DNA of 64,000 nucleotides. Source: an uncultured Oscillospiraceae bacterium (GTDB lineage: Bacteria; Bacillota; Clostridia; Oscillospirales; Oscillospiraceae). Shown here in pieces: positions 51,542 to 62,637 of this stretch (position 1 is the first letter of the stretch; every line of letters begins with the position of its first letter). Under the pieces are notes generated by a model. It saw only the letters and a program-made list of their open reading frames with translations, made no database searches and was not told where the DNA came from. Location: NCBI GenBank assembly GCA_934613505.1, contig CAKTTB010000002.1, positions 130,645 through 194,644 on the forward strand. Reading direction: 5' to 3'. The translations under genes and the position numbers were made by a program.

Positions 51542-52756
51542 ATGCTGGAATACTGGTTGTGGCTGGCGGGCCGCCGCGGGATCGGCGCGCGCGGGCTCTG
51601 CGCGCTGCTTGCGCAGTTCGGGACGCCCGAGGCGGTCTTCTGCGCCCAGCAGACGCAGTATCCGGCGCAGCTCCGGGAGAACGGCGTGCAGTCGCTTCTG
51701 GATAAGGATCTGACGCCCGCGCGCGAGATCCTGCAGCAGTGCTACCGGAAGAACATCCACATCCTTACCATGCAGGACGCGGCATATCCGCAGCGCCTGC
51801 GGACGATCGACGATGCGCCGCCGGTTCTCTACTATCAGGGCATCCTCCCGGATTTTGACGCCGCGCCGGTCATCGCCATGGTCGGCACGCGCAAGGCTTC
51901 GGCCTACGGCATGCTGCAGAGCAAGCGCCTTGGCTACGAACTGGCGTGGTGCGGCGTGATCGTTGTCTCCGGTGGCGCGGGCGGGATCGATACGCTGGCG
52001 CTCCGCGGCGCCATCTCGGCGGAGACGCCGCCTGTCGCGGTCTTCGGCTGCGGCGCGGATGTCGATTATCCGGCTGCCAACCATGCGCTTTTCGAGGATC
52101 TACGCACCCGCGGCTGCGTCCTCAGTGAGTACCCGCCTGGCACACCGCCGCTGTCGGAGCATTTTCCCACGCGCAACCGGCTGCTGAGCGCCCTGTCCCT
52201 CGGCGTCGTGGTCGTGGAAGCGCCGAAAAAGAGCGGCGCGCTGATCACCGCAAACCACGCGCTCGAGCAGGGCCGCGACGTGTTTACCCTGCCCGGGAAC
52301 GTCGGCAACCCCAGCTGCGCGGGCAATATCCAGCTTCTCAAGCAGGGCGCGATCGTCGTGGAGGAGGGCTGGGACATCCTCAAGGAATATACGCACCTCT
52401 ATCCGGAGCTTCCGCTCCGCCAGTCGTCCTCCGCCCCCCTCACACTCACCGCGCAGGAGACGCAGCAGAGCCTCATTGTCGCAGAATCTTCCGCTGCTCC
52501 GGAAAAAATTGACACAAAAGCCGTTGACAAGCCGGAAATCAGGGCTTATATTGACGTACAGGAAATTTTGCCGCGTCTGTCCGCTGACGAAGCCGCTGTG
52601 ATCGGCCAGCTGAAGACCGGCAAGACTCCGGTCGACCGCATCATCGACCAGACGCAGCTGCCCGCCGGCCGCGTGCTTTCAGCACTGACGCTGCTGGAGG
52701 TCAAAGGATACGTCAAACGGCTGCCGGCCCGGTATTATGAGCTGGCGAAAAAATAA
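51542..52756 (+). CDS. dprA: DNA processing protein DprA
   Basis: A 404-aa protein that loads RecA on to incoming single-stranded DNA in natural transformation. The Rossmann domain has VIAMVGTRKASAYGML, VVSGGAGGIDTLALRG, FGCGADVDYPAANHAL, FPTRNRLLSALSLGVVVVEA and LPGNVGNPSC. A SAM-like N-terminus and a C-terminal winged helix (residues ~340-400, GQLKTGKTPVDRIIDQ) are present. Between them an extra ~50-residue linker (about 290-340) is low-complexity. The gene is followed 13 bases later by topA, a common order in Firmicutes. Confidence 0.95.
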   Translation: MLEYWLWLAGRRGIGARGLCALLAQFGTPEAVFCAQQTQYPAQLRENGVQSLLDKDLTPAREILQQCYRKNIHILTMQDAAYPQRLRTIDDAPPVLYYQGILPDFDAAPVIAMVGTRKASAYGMLQSKRLGYELAWCGVIVVSGGAGGIDTLALRGAISAETPPVAVFGCGADVDYPAANHALFEDLRTRGCVLSEYPPGTPPLSEHFPTRNRLLSALSLGVVVVEAPKKSGALITANHALEQGRDVFTLPGNVGNPSCAGNIQLLKQGAIVVEEGWDILKEYTHLYPELPLRQSSSAPLTLTAQETQQSLIVAESSAAPEKIDTKAVDKPEIRAYIDVQEILPRLSADEAAVIGQLKTGKTPVDRIIDQTQLPAGRVLSALTLLEVKGYVKRLPARYYELAKK

Positions 52757-52769
52757 ATTGGAGGCATCT

Positions 52770-55136
<2,367 letters not shown>

Positions 55137-55160
55137 CAAGAGATAGAAAGGAACCCCTGC

Positions 55161-56474
55161 ATGCTGGAAGTGAAAGTCATCGGCGCGGGACTGGCCGGAT
55201 GTGAAGCTGCGTGGCAGCTGGCCGAGCGCGGCATCCATGTGACGCTCGTCGAGATGAAGCCGAAAAAAATGACGCCCGCCCACCACTGTGCGGATTTTGC
55301 CGAGCTTGTTTGCTCCAACTCCCTGCGCGGCGACCGGCTGGAAAATGCGGTCGGCCTGCTGAAAGAGGAGCTGCGCCGCCTCGGCAGTCTGATCCTTACC
55401 TGCGCGGAAGCGAACCGCGTGGAGGCCGGCGGCGCGCTGGCGGTCGACCGCTACGGCTTTTCCGGCATGGTCACGGAAAAGATCCGCTCGCACCCCAATA
55501 TCACCGTCGTAGAGGAAGAAGCGGACGAAGTCCCCGCGGGACCTGTCATTATCGCGACCGGCCCTCTGACCTCCGATGCCATGAGCGCCGCCATCCAGCG
55601 CTATTTCGGCGGACAAGAATATATGAGCTTCTTTGACGCCGCCGCGCCTCTCGTGACGTTTTCCTCCATCGATATGGACAAGGCGTGGTTCGCCTCCCGC
55701 TATGACCGCGGGGATGCGGATTATGTCAACTGCTCAATGGAAAAGGACGAGTACCTTGCCTTCGTGGAAGCACTGAAGACGGCGGAGGAAGCGCCGGTCC
55801 ACGGCTTTGAGGACAAGCACGTCTTCGAGGGCTGCATGCCCGTCGAGGTCATGGCCCGCCGCGGTGTCGATACGCTGCGCTACGGCCCTCTGAAGCCCGT
55901 CGGCCTCAGGGATCCGAAGACCGGCCATGAGCCGTATGCCGTCGTGCAGCTGCGCAGGGACAATGCCGAAGGCTCGGTCTATAACATCGTCGGCTTCCAG
56001 ACCCACCTCAAATTCCCGGAGCAGAAGCGGGTATTTTCCATGATCCCCGCCCTGCACGACGCGGAGTTCGTCCGCTACGGCGTCATGCACCGCAATACCT
56101 TCCTCGATTCTCCGCGCCTGCTCGACCGCTATTACGCCGACCGCCGCGACCCGCTTGTCGTCTTTGCCGGCCAGATGACCGGCGTGGAGGGCTATGTTGA
56201 GTCGACCGCCTCCGGCTATCTCGCCGGCTGCGCCATGGCGGCGAAGGTAACGGGCCGGCCGTTGCCCGATTTCCCGCGCGAGACGGCTATCGGTGCGCTG
56301 GCGGCCTATATTTCGGACACGAGCGTCGTTTCGTTCCAGCCCATGAATGTAAATTTCGGCATCCTGATGCCGCTTGACCACCGGGTAAAGGGAAAGGCCA
56401 ATAAAAATCTCGCCATCGCGAACCGTTCGCTTGCGATCATTGACCGGATGGCGGCACAGGAGGAAGCAGAATGA
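55161..56474 (+). CDS. trmFO: tRNA (m5U54) methyltransferase TrmFO
   Basis: A 437-aa FAD-dependent enzyme that makes ribothymidine at tRNA position 54 using methylenetetrahydrofolate. The FAD-binding start is VIGAGLAGCEAAWQLAERG. Conserved segments are FAELVCSNSLRGD (with the catalytic-region Cys) and GQMTGVEGYVESTASGYLAG. Normal length. It overlaps plsX by four bases. The genes trmFO, topA and dprA form a conserved Firmicutes cluster. Confidence 0.96.
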   Translation: MLEVKVIGAGLAGCEAAWQLAERGIHVTLVEMKPKKMTPAHHCADFAELVCSNSLRGDRLENAVGLLKEELRRLGSLILTCAEANRVEAGGALAVDRYGFSGMVTEKIRSHPNITVVEEEADEVPAGPVIIATGPLTSDAMSAAIQRYFGGQEYMSFFDAAAPLVTFSSIDMDKAWFASRYDRGDADYVNCSMEKDEYLAFVEALKTAEEAPVHGFEDKHVFEGCMPVEVMARRGVDTLRYGPLKPVGLRDPKTGHEPYAVVQLRRDNAEGSVYNIVGFQTHLKFPEQKRVFSMIPALHDAEFVRYGVMHRNTFLDSPRLLDRYYADRRDPLVVFAGQMTGVEGYVESTASGYLAGCAMAAKVTGRPLPDFPRETAIGALAAYISDTSVVSFQPMNVNFGILMPLDHRVKGKANKNLAIANRSLAIIDRMAAQEEAE

Positions 56475-57511
56475 GAATACTCATAGACGCCATGGGCGGC
56501 GACCATGCCCCCGAGCAGATCGCGCTGGGTGCGATCCAGGCCGCAAAGGACTTCGGTTGCGAGGTCGTGCTGGTCGGCCGCGGCGAAGCGATCTTGCAGG
56601 CACTGAAAAATCAGGGCATCGAGACGCTCCCGAAGGGCGTGGAGATCGCCAACGCCGACGAAGTCGTCGACATGCACGACGATCCGGCGGCTGTCGTAAA
56701 AAAGAAGAAAAATTCCTCCATGGTCGTCGGCCTGACCATGCTCAAGGAGGGCGGCGGCGACGCGTTCGTCTCCGCCGGCTCGACCGGCGCGCTCCTCTCC
56801 GCGGCGACGCTCATCGTCCGCCGCGTCAAGGGCATCCGCCGTGCGGCCATGGGGCCGCAGATCCCGACCAAAACCGGCAAAGAGGTCGTCCTCATCGACT
56901 GCGGTGCGACCGCCGACTGCACGCCGGAATTTCTCCTGCAGTTTGCCTTCATGGGTTCGTATTACGCCGAAAAGGTGCTTGGCATCGAGAATCCCCGCGT
57001 CGCCCTTCTCAATATCGGCGCGGAGGATTCCAAGGGAGGCGAACTGCAGAAGGCGGTGTATCCGCTTTTGCAGCAGGCAGGCGCGGCCGGGAAGATCAAT
57101 TTCACCGGTAACATCGAAGCGCGTGACGTGCCGCTCGGCGGCGCGGACGTGGTCGTGGCCGACGGCTTCTCGGGCAACGTCCTCCTGAAGAGCATCGAGG
57201 GTACGGCCCTGTTCATGGCCTCCATGATGAAGGACATGTTCAAGAAGAACCTCCTGACCAAGCTGGCTGCCCTTCTGTGCATGGACGACGTCAAGGCGTT
57301 CAAAAAGAAAATGGACTACCGCGAGACGGGCGGCACCGCTCTCATCGGTCTCAACAAGCCGGTCATCAAGGCGCACGGCTCGTCCGACGCGCTGGCCATC
57401 CGCAACGCGATCCGGCAGGCTATCGGCGCCGTCGAGGCCGACGTGGCCGGAACGCTGGCCGAGAATATTGATCATATGATCGTTCCAAAGGAGTATCAAC
57501 ATGCTGAGTGA
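56471..57511 (+). CDS. plsX: Phosphate acyltransferase PlsX
   Basis: A 346-aa enzyme that converts acyl-ACP to acyl-phosphate, the first step of the PlsX/Y/C phospholipid route. Motifs are ILIDAMGGDHAPEQI, SAGSTGALLSAATLIV, GPQIPTKTGKEVVLIDCGA, ARDVPLGGADVVVADGFSGN and GTALIGLNKPVIKAHGSSDA. It overlaps both trmFO and rnc. acpP, which usually sits between plsX and rnc, is missing here. Confidence 0.96.
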   Translation: MRILIDAMGGDHAPEQIALGAIQAAKDFGCEVVLVGRGEAILQALKNQGIETLPKGVEIANADEVVDMHDDPAAVVKKKKNSSMVVGLTMLKEGGGDAFVSAGSTGALLSAATLIVRRVKGIRRAAMGPQIPTKTGKEVVLIDCGATADCTPEFLLQFAFMGSYYAEKVLGIENPRVALLNIGAEDSKGGELQKAVYPLLQQAGAAGKINFTGNIEARDVPLGGADVVVADGFSGNVLLKSIEGTALFMASMMKDMFKKNLLTKLAALLCMDDVKAFKKKMDYRETGGTALIGLNKPVIKAHGSSDALAIRNAIRQAIGAVEADVAGTLAENIDHMIVPKEYQHAE

Positions 57512-58187
57512 ACTGGAAGCCGGGCTGGGCTATACGTTCCGGGACCGCTCGATCCTCGAAAACGCGCTGACACACAGCTCCTATGCCAATGAAAACCGCG
57601 AGCGCGGTCTGCGCGATAATGAGCGGCTGGAGTTTCTGGGCGACTCCATCCTGGGCTTCGTCGTCGCGGATTATCTCTACCGCAATTTCCCCGACAAGCC
57701 GGAGGGCGAGCTGACGCGCATCCGTGCCGATCTCGTCTGCGAAAAAAATCTGGCCCGCGCTGCGGCGGCCATCGATCTGGGCGGCTATTTGCTGCTCGGC
57801 CACGGCGAAGAACACGGCGGCGGCCGCAAGCGCGACTCCATCGTCTCCGACGCCATGGAATCCGTCATCGCCGCGAGTTATATGGACGGCGGCTTTCAGG
57901 CAGCCAAGGAGATCATCGACCGACTGATCCTCTGCGACGTCCCCGCGGGCAAGCCGCATAATTTTGACTATAAGACCGCCCTGCAGGAGCTGGTGCAGCG
58001 CAAAAAGGATCAGGTCCTGCACTACGAGCTGACCGGCGAGTCCGGCCCCGACCACGACAAGAAGTTCGAGGTCGACGTCCTGCTCAACGGCAAGCCCTGC
58101 GGCCACGGCACCGGCAGCAGCAAAAAACGCGCCGAACAGTCCGCCGCCCGCGCCGCCATCGAATCCCTCTTCCCGGGGGAAGTGTAA
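57501..58187 (+). CDS. rnc: Ribonuclease III
   Basis: A 228-aa double-strand-specific RNase that processes rRNA precursors and mRNAs. The catalytic signature is ERLEFLGDSILGFV, and the second acidic site lies in SDAMESVIAASYMDGG. The C-terminal dsRNA-binding domain starts near residue 155 (FDYKTALQELVQRKK) and ends AEQSAARAAIESL. It overlaps plsX by 11 bases; an AAAGGAG lies within the plsX end. Confidence 0.96.
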   Translation: MLSELEAGLGYTFRDRSILENALTHSSYANENRERGLRDNERLEFLGDSILGFVVADYLYRNFPDKPEGELTRIRADLVCEKNLARAAAAIDLGGYLLLGHGEEHGGGRKRDSIVSDAMESVIAASYMDGGFQAAKEIIDRLILCDVPAGKPHNFDYKTALQELVQRKKDQVLHYELTGESGPDHDKKFEVDVLLNGKPCGHGTGSSKKRAEQSAARAAIESLFPGEV

Positions 58188-58261
58188 AAGCAACGACGGT
58201 TTTATGATCGCCAGTTGTGAACCGGATCATAAAACATGATACCAAAGAACAAAGCATGCAG

Positions 58262-58298
58262 AAGAGCCGCCCTCCGACAGCGCCGGAGGGCGGCTTTT
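58262..58298. terminator. Bidirectional terminator after rnc
   Basis: A 13-15 bp stem (AGAGCCGCCCTCCG with CGGAGGGCGGCTTTT) and a 7-base loop, between the convergent rnc and DUF4085-like genes. Confidence 0.85.
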
Positions 58299-58302
58299 CT
58301 GA

Positions 58303-58743
58303 TCATGCAAACAATATCTCGCTGCAAATGATTTTCAGCTCAAACAGATCGGAGTGCCGGAGGTTCCGACGCACAGACCCGGACGGGGCATCCAGCAGAA
58401 TATGCGCTTCATAGCCTGTTCCGCTTTTATGGCGGTAAAGCTCCTCGTAGAGCCAGACCGCACCGGTCGGCGGCAGCGCCTGCTTTACGCGCGCATGACG
58501 GAAAATGACCGTGTGACAGCTGGAAAACGGACAGTCGATGGCGAATGTCAGATCATCTCCGGCACGGATATCCCGAACGACACCGTCGTGGAAGGAAAAG
58601 TCCCGCAGCAAATCCGGCGGCAGATCCTCACACGCACGGGCAGCGCGAAAGGCGCGGCTGGTTTCGTCCAGCTGTGCTTGGATCTCCGCCGTCATAGGCC
58701 GGGTCTGGCAGGCCAGATACCACTCCTTTGTCAAATACCGCAT
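58303..58743 (-). CDS. DUF4085-like protein
   Basis: A 146-aa cytosolic protein beginning MRYLTKEWYLACQ, close to the MRYFTKELY start of DUF4085 proteins. A conserved middle segment, LLRDFSFHDGVVRDI, recalls the F-H-D signature of that family. No catalytic motif is evident and the function is unknown. Start by the only suitable ATG; GGAGGCGCCGGAAGAT precedes it. Confidence 0.7.
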   Translation of the reverse strand: MRYLTKEWYLACQTRPMTAEIQAQLDETSRAFRAARACEDLPPDLLRDFSFHDGVVRDIRAGDDLTFAIDCPFSSCHTVIFRHARVKQALPPTGAVWLYEELYRHKSGTGYEAHILLDAPSGSVRRNLRHSDLFELKIICSEILFA

Positions 58744-59114
58744 ATCTTCCGGCGCCTCCCATCCTGTCCAAACGCTGCATTTTCCACCATTCTACAGGTC
58801 CCCACCGATAAAGTCAAGCTTCCCGGAATAGTTCAAAACCCATGGAAAACACCGGCCAAACCGGCTTTTTCGGTTTTACAGGTGATAGTAGTCAAATCGT
58901 AGTCATGCAACTGCCCATGGCAGAAAAACTGTTGCAGGAGTGAATCACATGATGCGCAGCTTCTACAAAGCATGAAAAGTGATCTGCGGACAGCTGTAGA
59001 GGATAGCCGTCTGGCTTCTCATCTGGATGCGAGGCGGTCGCTATTTGACAAAAAGGGCTGTATTCGATACAATAAATGCAAAAAAGAACGCACAGGAAAA
59101 AAGGAGGTCGACCG
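58744..59114. promoter_or_regulatory. Intergenic stretch with the ppa promoter
   Basis: No gene recognised. The stretch 58880-59040 resembles decayed coding sequence on the minus strand (open but with no start), and I cannot name it. TTGACA (59045-59050), 17 bases, TACAAT (59068-59073) is the promoter of the pyrophosphatase gene, followed by AAGGAGG at 59101-59107. Confidence 0.8.
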
Positions 59115-59648
59115 ATGAACTTATGGCACGATATCAGCCCAGAGCGGATGCAGCCGGAGGATTTTCTGGTGGTGATCGAAATTGAAAAGGGCTCAAAAAA
59201 CAAATATGAGCTGGACAAGCAGACCGGTGCGCTGCGGTTGGACCGGATCCTCTACACCTCGACGCACTACCCGGCCAATTACGGCTTTATCCCGCGCACC
59301 TATGCCGATGACGGAGATCCGCTGGACGTGCTGGTTTTGTGCAGCGAGCCAATTCGCCCGATGAGCTTGGTGCGGGTCTATCCGGTCGGATATTTTACCA
59401 TGCGCGACAACGGTGCGATGGACGACAAAATTCTCGCGATCCCGTTTGGCGATCCGATGTTCAACGGATATTCTGCCCTGTCCGATCTGCCGGCGCATGT
59501 CTCCAATGAGATCAGTCATTTTTTCAGCGTCTACAAGCACCTGGAGCCGGATACCAACGCGGAGGTCGACAGCGTCCACGGGAGGGAGGAGGCCGTCGCG
59601 GTGATCCGGGAGGCCTTTGCGGCCTACCGGCGAAAATTCAATCAATAG
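59115..59648 (+). CDS. ppa: Inorganic pyrophosphatase (family I)
   Basis: A 177-aa soluble pyrophosphatase. EIEKGSKNKYELDKQTG and RILYTSTHYPANYGFIPRT hold substrate-binding Lys/Arg/Tyr. The metal site is DDGDPLDVLVL, with MDDKILAI following. It drives biosynthetic reactions by hydrolysing pyrophosphate to two phosphates. Most clostridia use family II or membrane pyrophosphatases, so a family I enzyme is a minor distinction. Monocistronic, with its own promoter and terminator. Confidence 0.95.
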   Translation: MNLWHDISPERMQPEDFLVVIEIEKGSKNKYELDKQTGALRLDRILYTSTHYPANYGFIPRTYADDGDPLDVLVLCSEPIRPMSLVRVYPVGYFTMRDNGAMDDKILAIPFGDPMFNGYSALSDLPAHVSNEISHFFSVYKHLEPDTNAEVDSVHGREEAVAVIREAFAAYRRKFNQ

Positions 59649-59654
59649 ATTCAG

Positions 59655-59693
59655 AAAAAGGTTCCTGCAGCTTAGGCTGACAGGAACCTTTTT
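59655..59693 (+). terminator. Terminator of ppa
   Basis: Perfect arms AAAAAGGTTCCTG and CAGGAACCTTTTT with a 13-base loop, six bases after the stop. Confidence 0.92.
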
Positions 59694-59699
59694 CTGGAT

Positions 59700-59728
59700 T
59701 TGTCTTGCCAGAATTGCGGTTGTATGGT
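59700..59728 (+). promoter_or_regulatory. Possible promoter of the DUF3160 operon
   Basis: TTGTCT (59700-59705), 17 bases, TATGGT (59723-59728), 54 bases upstream of the first start codon. The -10 is weak. Confidence 0.45.
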
Positions 59729-59781
59729 AAGCTCGAACTGTAGAAGAGGTGGAACAGAAGCGCAGAAAAGGAGGCGGTATC

Positions 59782-62079
59782 ATGTTTTGTCCAAAGTGCG
59801 GAAAAGAACTCCGGGAATATGAGCGCAGCTGCCCGTATTGCGGCGCTGCCGCAGCCCATGGAAACGGCAAACGGCACAGAATCAAGCCGACGGAGTTGTT
59901 TTCCATTGCAGTCGGTACGTTGGCGCTGATCGTGGCCTGCACGGTACTTGTATATCAGCTCGCACAGCGGAAGAAAGACGCTCAGATGAGGACACTGACG
60001 GCAGGCAGCCGGGCAGCGGCTGTGGTGGCTCCGGCAGAGCCGTTGGCGCGGCCACAGTTTCTCCGTTTTACGGCCGCTGACGTGCAGACGGCTGCAGCCG
60101 TGCCGGACTACAGTGTATCCGGGGACTTGCATGAGATCACAAATCTGGAATGGATGGAGTGGAACGGGCTTTCCGACACGGCCAAAGCCATCCTTGCGCA
60201 GAATTTGTTTGTGGTCGAGCCGGATTTTTATTCCGAGTTTTTCGGCCGCTATGAATGGAATCGCTATCTGCAGATCCCGAATTTTGTAACGGTAGATTCC
60301 ATGATGCATACCTATCACCTGTATTTCAGCCTGCTTCTGAACCGGACGGAAAAGCAGCAGCTTGCCGCGCAGCTGCAAACGCTGAGCAGAGACATGCTGC
60401 GCGCATCTGCCGCACAGCTGGACGCACTGGCGGGAACGGAGTGGGAGAACGCGGCGGCGCGCAGCACGGCGTTTTTCGCGGTGGGCGCAGCGCTTCAGCA
60501 GCCGGATACCCAGCTGCCGGAGCAGGTAAAGGCGCTTGCCGCGCAGGAGCTGTCCGCCATTTATGCGGCGCAGGACATTGCCCCGTGTGCTGTAACGGAA
60601 GATCTTCTGGATTATTCCCAGTTCAAGCCGCGCGGCTACTATGAAGGCGACGAGACGCTGGAGGCGTATTTCCGCGCGATGATGTGGTACGGGCAGATCA
60701 ATTTCACGCAGAAGAAGGAGGATATGAACCGCACGGCGCTGCTGATCACACTGGCGCTGCACGACACAGCGTCGGACAGCTGGGAAAAGCTCTACACCGT
60801 GACCTCATTCTTTGCGGGTGTCAGCGACGATCTTGGCTATTATGAGTATCTGCCGGCAATCGAGGCTGCCTACGGCACCATTCCAGATACGGAACTGCTG
60901 CGCTTGGATGAGACTGCCTATCAACACTATACTGAACAGATCAGGACGCTTGCTGCGCCGCAGATCAACTCCATCCCGGTGATCGACCCGGAGGGAACCG
61001 TCGATCTGGCACAGGCAGGAAAGGGCTTCCGCTTCATGGGGCAGCGCTTTACGCTGGATGCCGCCGTGATGCAGCAGCTGGTGTTCAACAAGGTCCGGGA
61101 AAACGCACAGGGAGAACGGCGGATGCTGCCGGATGTGTTGGATATGCCGGCGGCGCTCGGCTCTGAGACGGCGCTGTCCATTCTGACGCAGCAGGGCGAT
61201 ACGGCTTACGCACACTACCCGGAGCAGATGCAGATGCTCCGAAGCGCGGTGCGCAGCGCGCCGGAGGAGCTGTGGTCGGCGAGCCTCTACGCGGGATGGC
61301 TGTACACGCTCAATCCTCTTCTGGTGGAAAAGGGCGCTGGATACCCATCGTTCATGACGACGGAGCAGTGGAAAAAGAAGGCGCTGGAAACCTACGCGGG
61401 CAGCTTTACCGAGCTCAAGCACGACACGGTGCTCTATGGCAAGCAGGTGATGGCGGAGATGGGCGGCGGCCCGCCGGAGGAACTGGACGACCGCGGCTAT
61501 GTGGAACCGGAGACAGAGGTCTATCGCCGGTTCGCGGAGCTGGCAGAGCAGACGGCAGAGAGACTTCAGGCATATGGTATGCTGGATTCTGTCACTCGCG
61601 AAAATCTGACACGCCTCGCTTCGCTCGCGCGGAGTCTTGAGACGATCAGTCGGAAGGAGCTGCAGAATGAGCGGCTGTCGGATGAGGAGTATGACCTCAT
61701 CCGGGAATACGGCGGCACGCTGGAGCATTTCTGGATCGAAGCTGTCAAAGACCGGACAGATGCGGAGTATCTCGACGCACGGGAGATCCCGGCGTCTCTG
61801 GTGACGGATATCGCAACGGATCCGAACGGAACGGTCTTACAGGCTGCGAACGGCCGCCCGGCGCAGATCTATGTGATCGTGCCGGTGGATGGGGCGCTCC
61901 GCATTGCCTCCGGCGTTGTGTATAATTTCTATCAGTTTTGCCAGCCGCTGTCGGCGCGGCTGACAGACAGTGAATGGCGGCAGATGATCGGCGAATGGAT
62001 GTCGCCGGACGGGCGCTTCCATCAGGATGAAACGCCGGAGAAGCCGTGGTGGACGCAAAGCTATTGGGTGCAGGGGTGA
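59782..62079 (+). CDS. DUF3160 membrane-anchored protein with zinc ribbon
   Basis: A 765-aa protein. Residues 1-25 form a zinc ribbon (MFCPKCGKELREYERSCPYC), a single transmembrane helix spans ~38-58 (SIAVGTLALIVACTVLVYQL), and the rest is an extracytoplasmic DUF3160 domain. Segments include IPNFVTVDSMMHTYHLYFSL, LDYSQFKPRGYYEGDETL, FRAMMWYGQINF and KHDTVLYGKQVMAEMGGG. No enzyme activity is established for DUF3160; the helical fold is often found on archaeal and clostridial surfaces. AAAGGAGGCGGTATC precedes the ATG. It overlaps the next gene by four bases. Confidence 0.82.
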   Translation: MFCPKCGKELREYERSCPYCGAAAAHGNGKRHRIKPTELFSIAVGTLALIVACTVLVYQLAQRKKDAQMRTLTAGSRAAAVVAPAEPLARPQFLRFTAADVQTAAAVPDYSVSGDLHEITNLEWMEWNGLSDTAKAILAQNLFVVEPDFYSEFFGRYEWNRYLQIPNFVTVDSMMHTYHLYFSLLLNRTEKQQLAAQLQTLSRDMLRASAAQLDALAGTEWENAAARSTAFFAVGAALQQPDTQLPEQVKALAAQELSAIYAAQDIAPCAVTEDLLDYSQFKPRGYYEGDETLEAYFRAMMWYGQINFTQKKEDMNRTALLITLALHDTASDSWEKLYTVTSFFAGVSDDLGYYEYLPAIEAAYGTIPDTELLRLDETAYQHYTEQIRTLAAPQINSIPVIDPEGTVDLAQAGKGFRFMGQRFTLDAAVMQQLVFNKVRENAQGERRMLPDVLDMPAALGSETALSILTQQGDTAYAHYPEQMQMLRSAVRSAPEELWSASLYAGWLYTLNPLLVEKGAGYPSFMTTEQWKKKALETYAGSFTELKHDTVLYGKQVMAEMGGGPPEELDDRGYVEPETEVYRRFAELAEQTAERLQAYGMLDSVTRENLTRLASLARSLETISRKELQNERLSDEEYDLIREYGGTLEHFWIEAVKDRTDAEYLDAREIPASLVTDIATDPNGTVLQAANGRPAQIYVIVPVDGALRIASGVVYNFYQFCQPLSARLTDSEWRQMIGEWMSPDGRFHQDETPEKPWWTQSYWVQG

Positions 62080-62606
62080 GAAAATGGCTCCTGCTTCCGG
62101 TGCTGGCGGCTGTCTGCGGCGCAGGCCTGCTCCTCTGGCGGCTGGGCTGTTTCCTGCCGCGCTGGATCGTCTGGCAGGAGGCAGACTGTTTCTGTACGGC
62201 GGAGGAAGGCCCGGAGCAGCTCAGTCTGCACAGAAAAACGCTTCGTGCAGTCTCTGACGGAAGTGAGATCTGGCGCTCGGCGGCAGGACAGAAGGTGCAG
62301 AGCCTGCTCTGGTGCGATATCGACCATGACGGAGCACCGGAGCTGCTGCTCCTCGTCTGGCGATGGGGGCGGTTCGGAAGAAGCCGGCCGTTCTGGAAAA
62401 CCGAACCGGACTGGGGCTGGTCGCAGCATATTGATATTTACGACTGGACGGGAAAGAACTTTCGCCCGGCATGGATGGCCTCGGATATCGGTCTGGATGC
62501 CGCCGCGTGGCAGTTTGACGAACAGCAGCGGCTTGTCATCACCGAACGGAGCGGACGGGAAAGCGCATGGGACTGGATCAGCTGGGGGCTTGTCAGAATT
62601 GCATAA
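62076..62606 (+). CDS. Membrane-anchored protein with VCBS/FG-GAP-like motif
   Basis: A 176-aa protein from GTG 62076, which overlaps the DUF3160 stop (GTGA). One N-terminal transmembrane helix (LLLPVLAAVCGAGLLLW) precedes an outside domain with CDIDHDGAPELLLLVWRW. This D-x-D-x-D-G-x-x-E calcium-loop pattern is typical of FG-GAP/VCBS repeats, here as a single repeat. The rest is Trp-rich (DWGWSQHIDIYDWTGKNF). Function unknown. Its overlap with the DUF3160 gene argues for a complex of the two at the cell surface. Confidence 0.7.
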   Translation: MRKWLLLPVLAAVCGAGLLLWRLGCFLPRWIVWQEADCFCTAEEGPEQLSLHRKTLRAVSDGSEIWRSAAGQKVQSLLWCDIDHDGAPELLLLVWRWGRFGRSRPFWKTEPDWGWSQHIDIYDWTGKNFRPAWMASDIGLDAAAWQFDEQQRLVITERSGRESAWDWISWGLVRIA

Positions 62607-62637
62607 CGGCATTGGTGCAGAACAGGAGGAATGGATA

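Noticed and set aside
58880..59040. Possible transposase remnant upstream of ppa
   Set aside because: Open on the minus strand but without any motif I can name, so only noted as unexplained.
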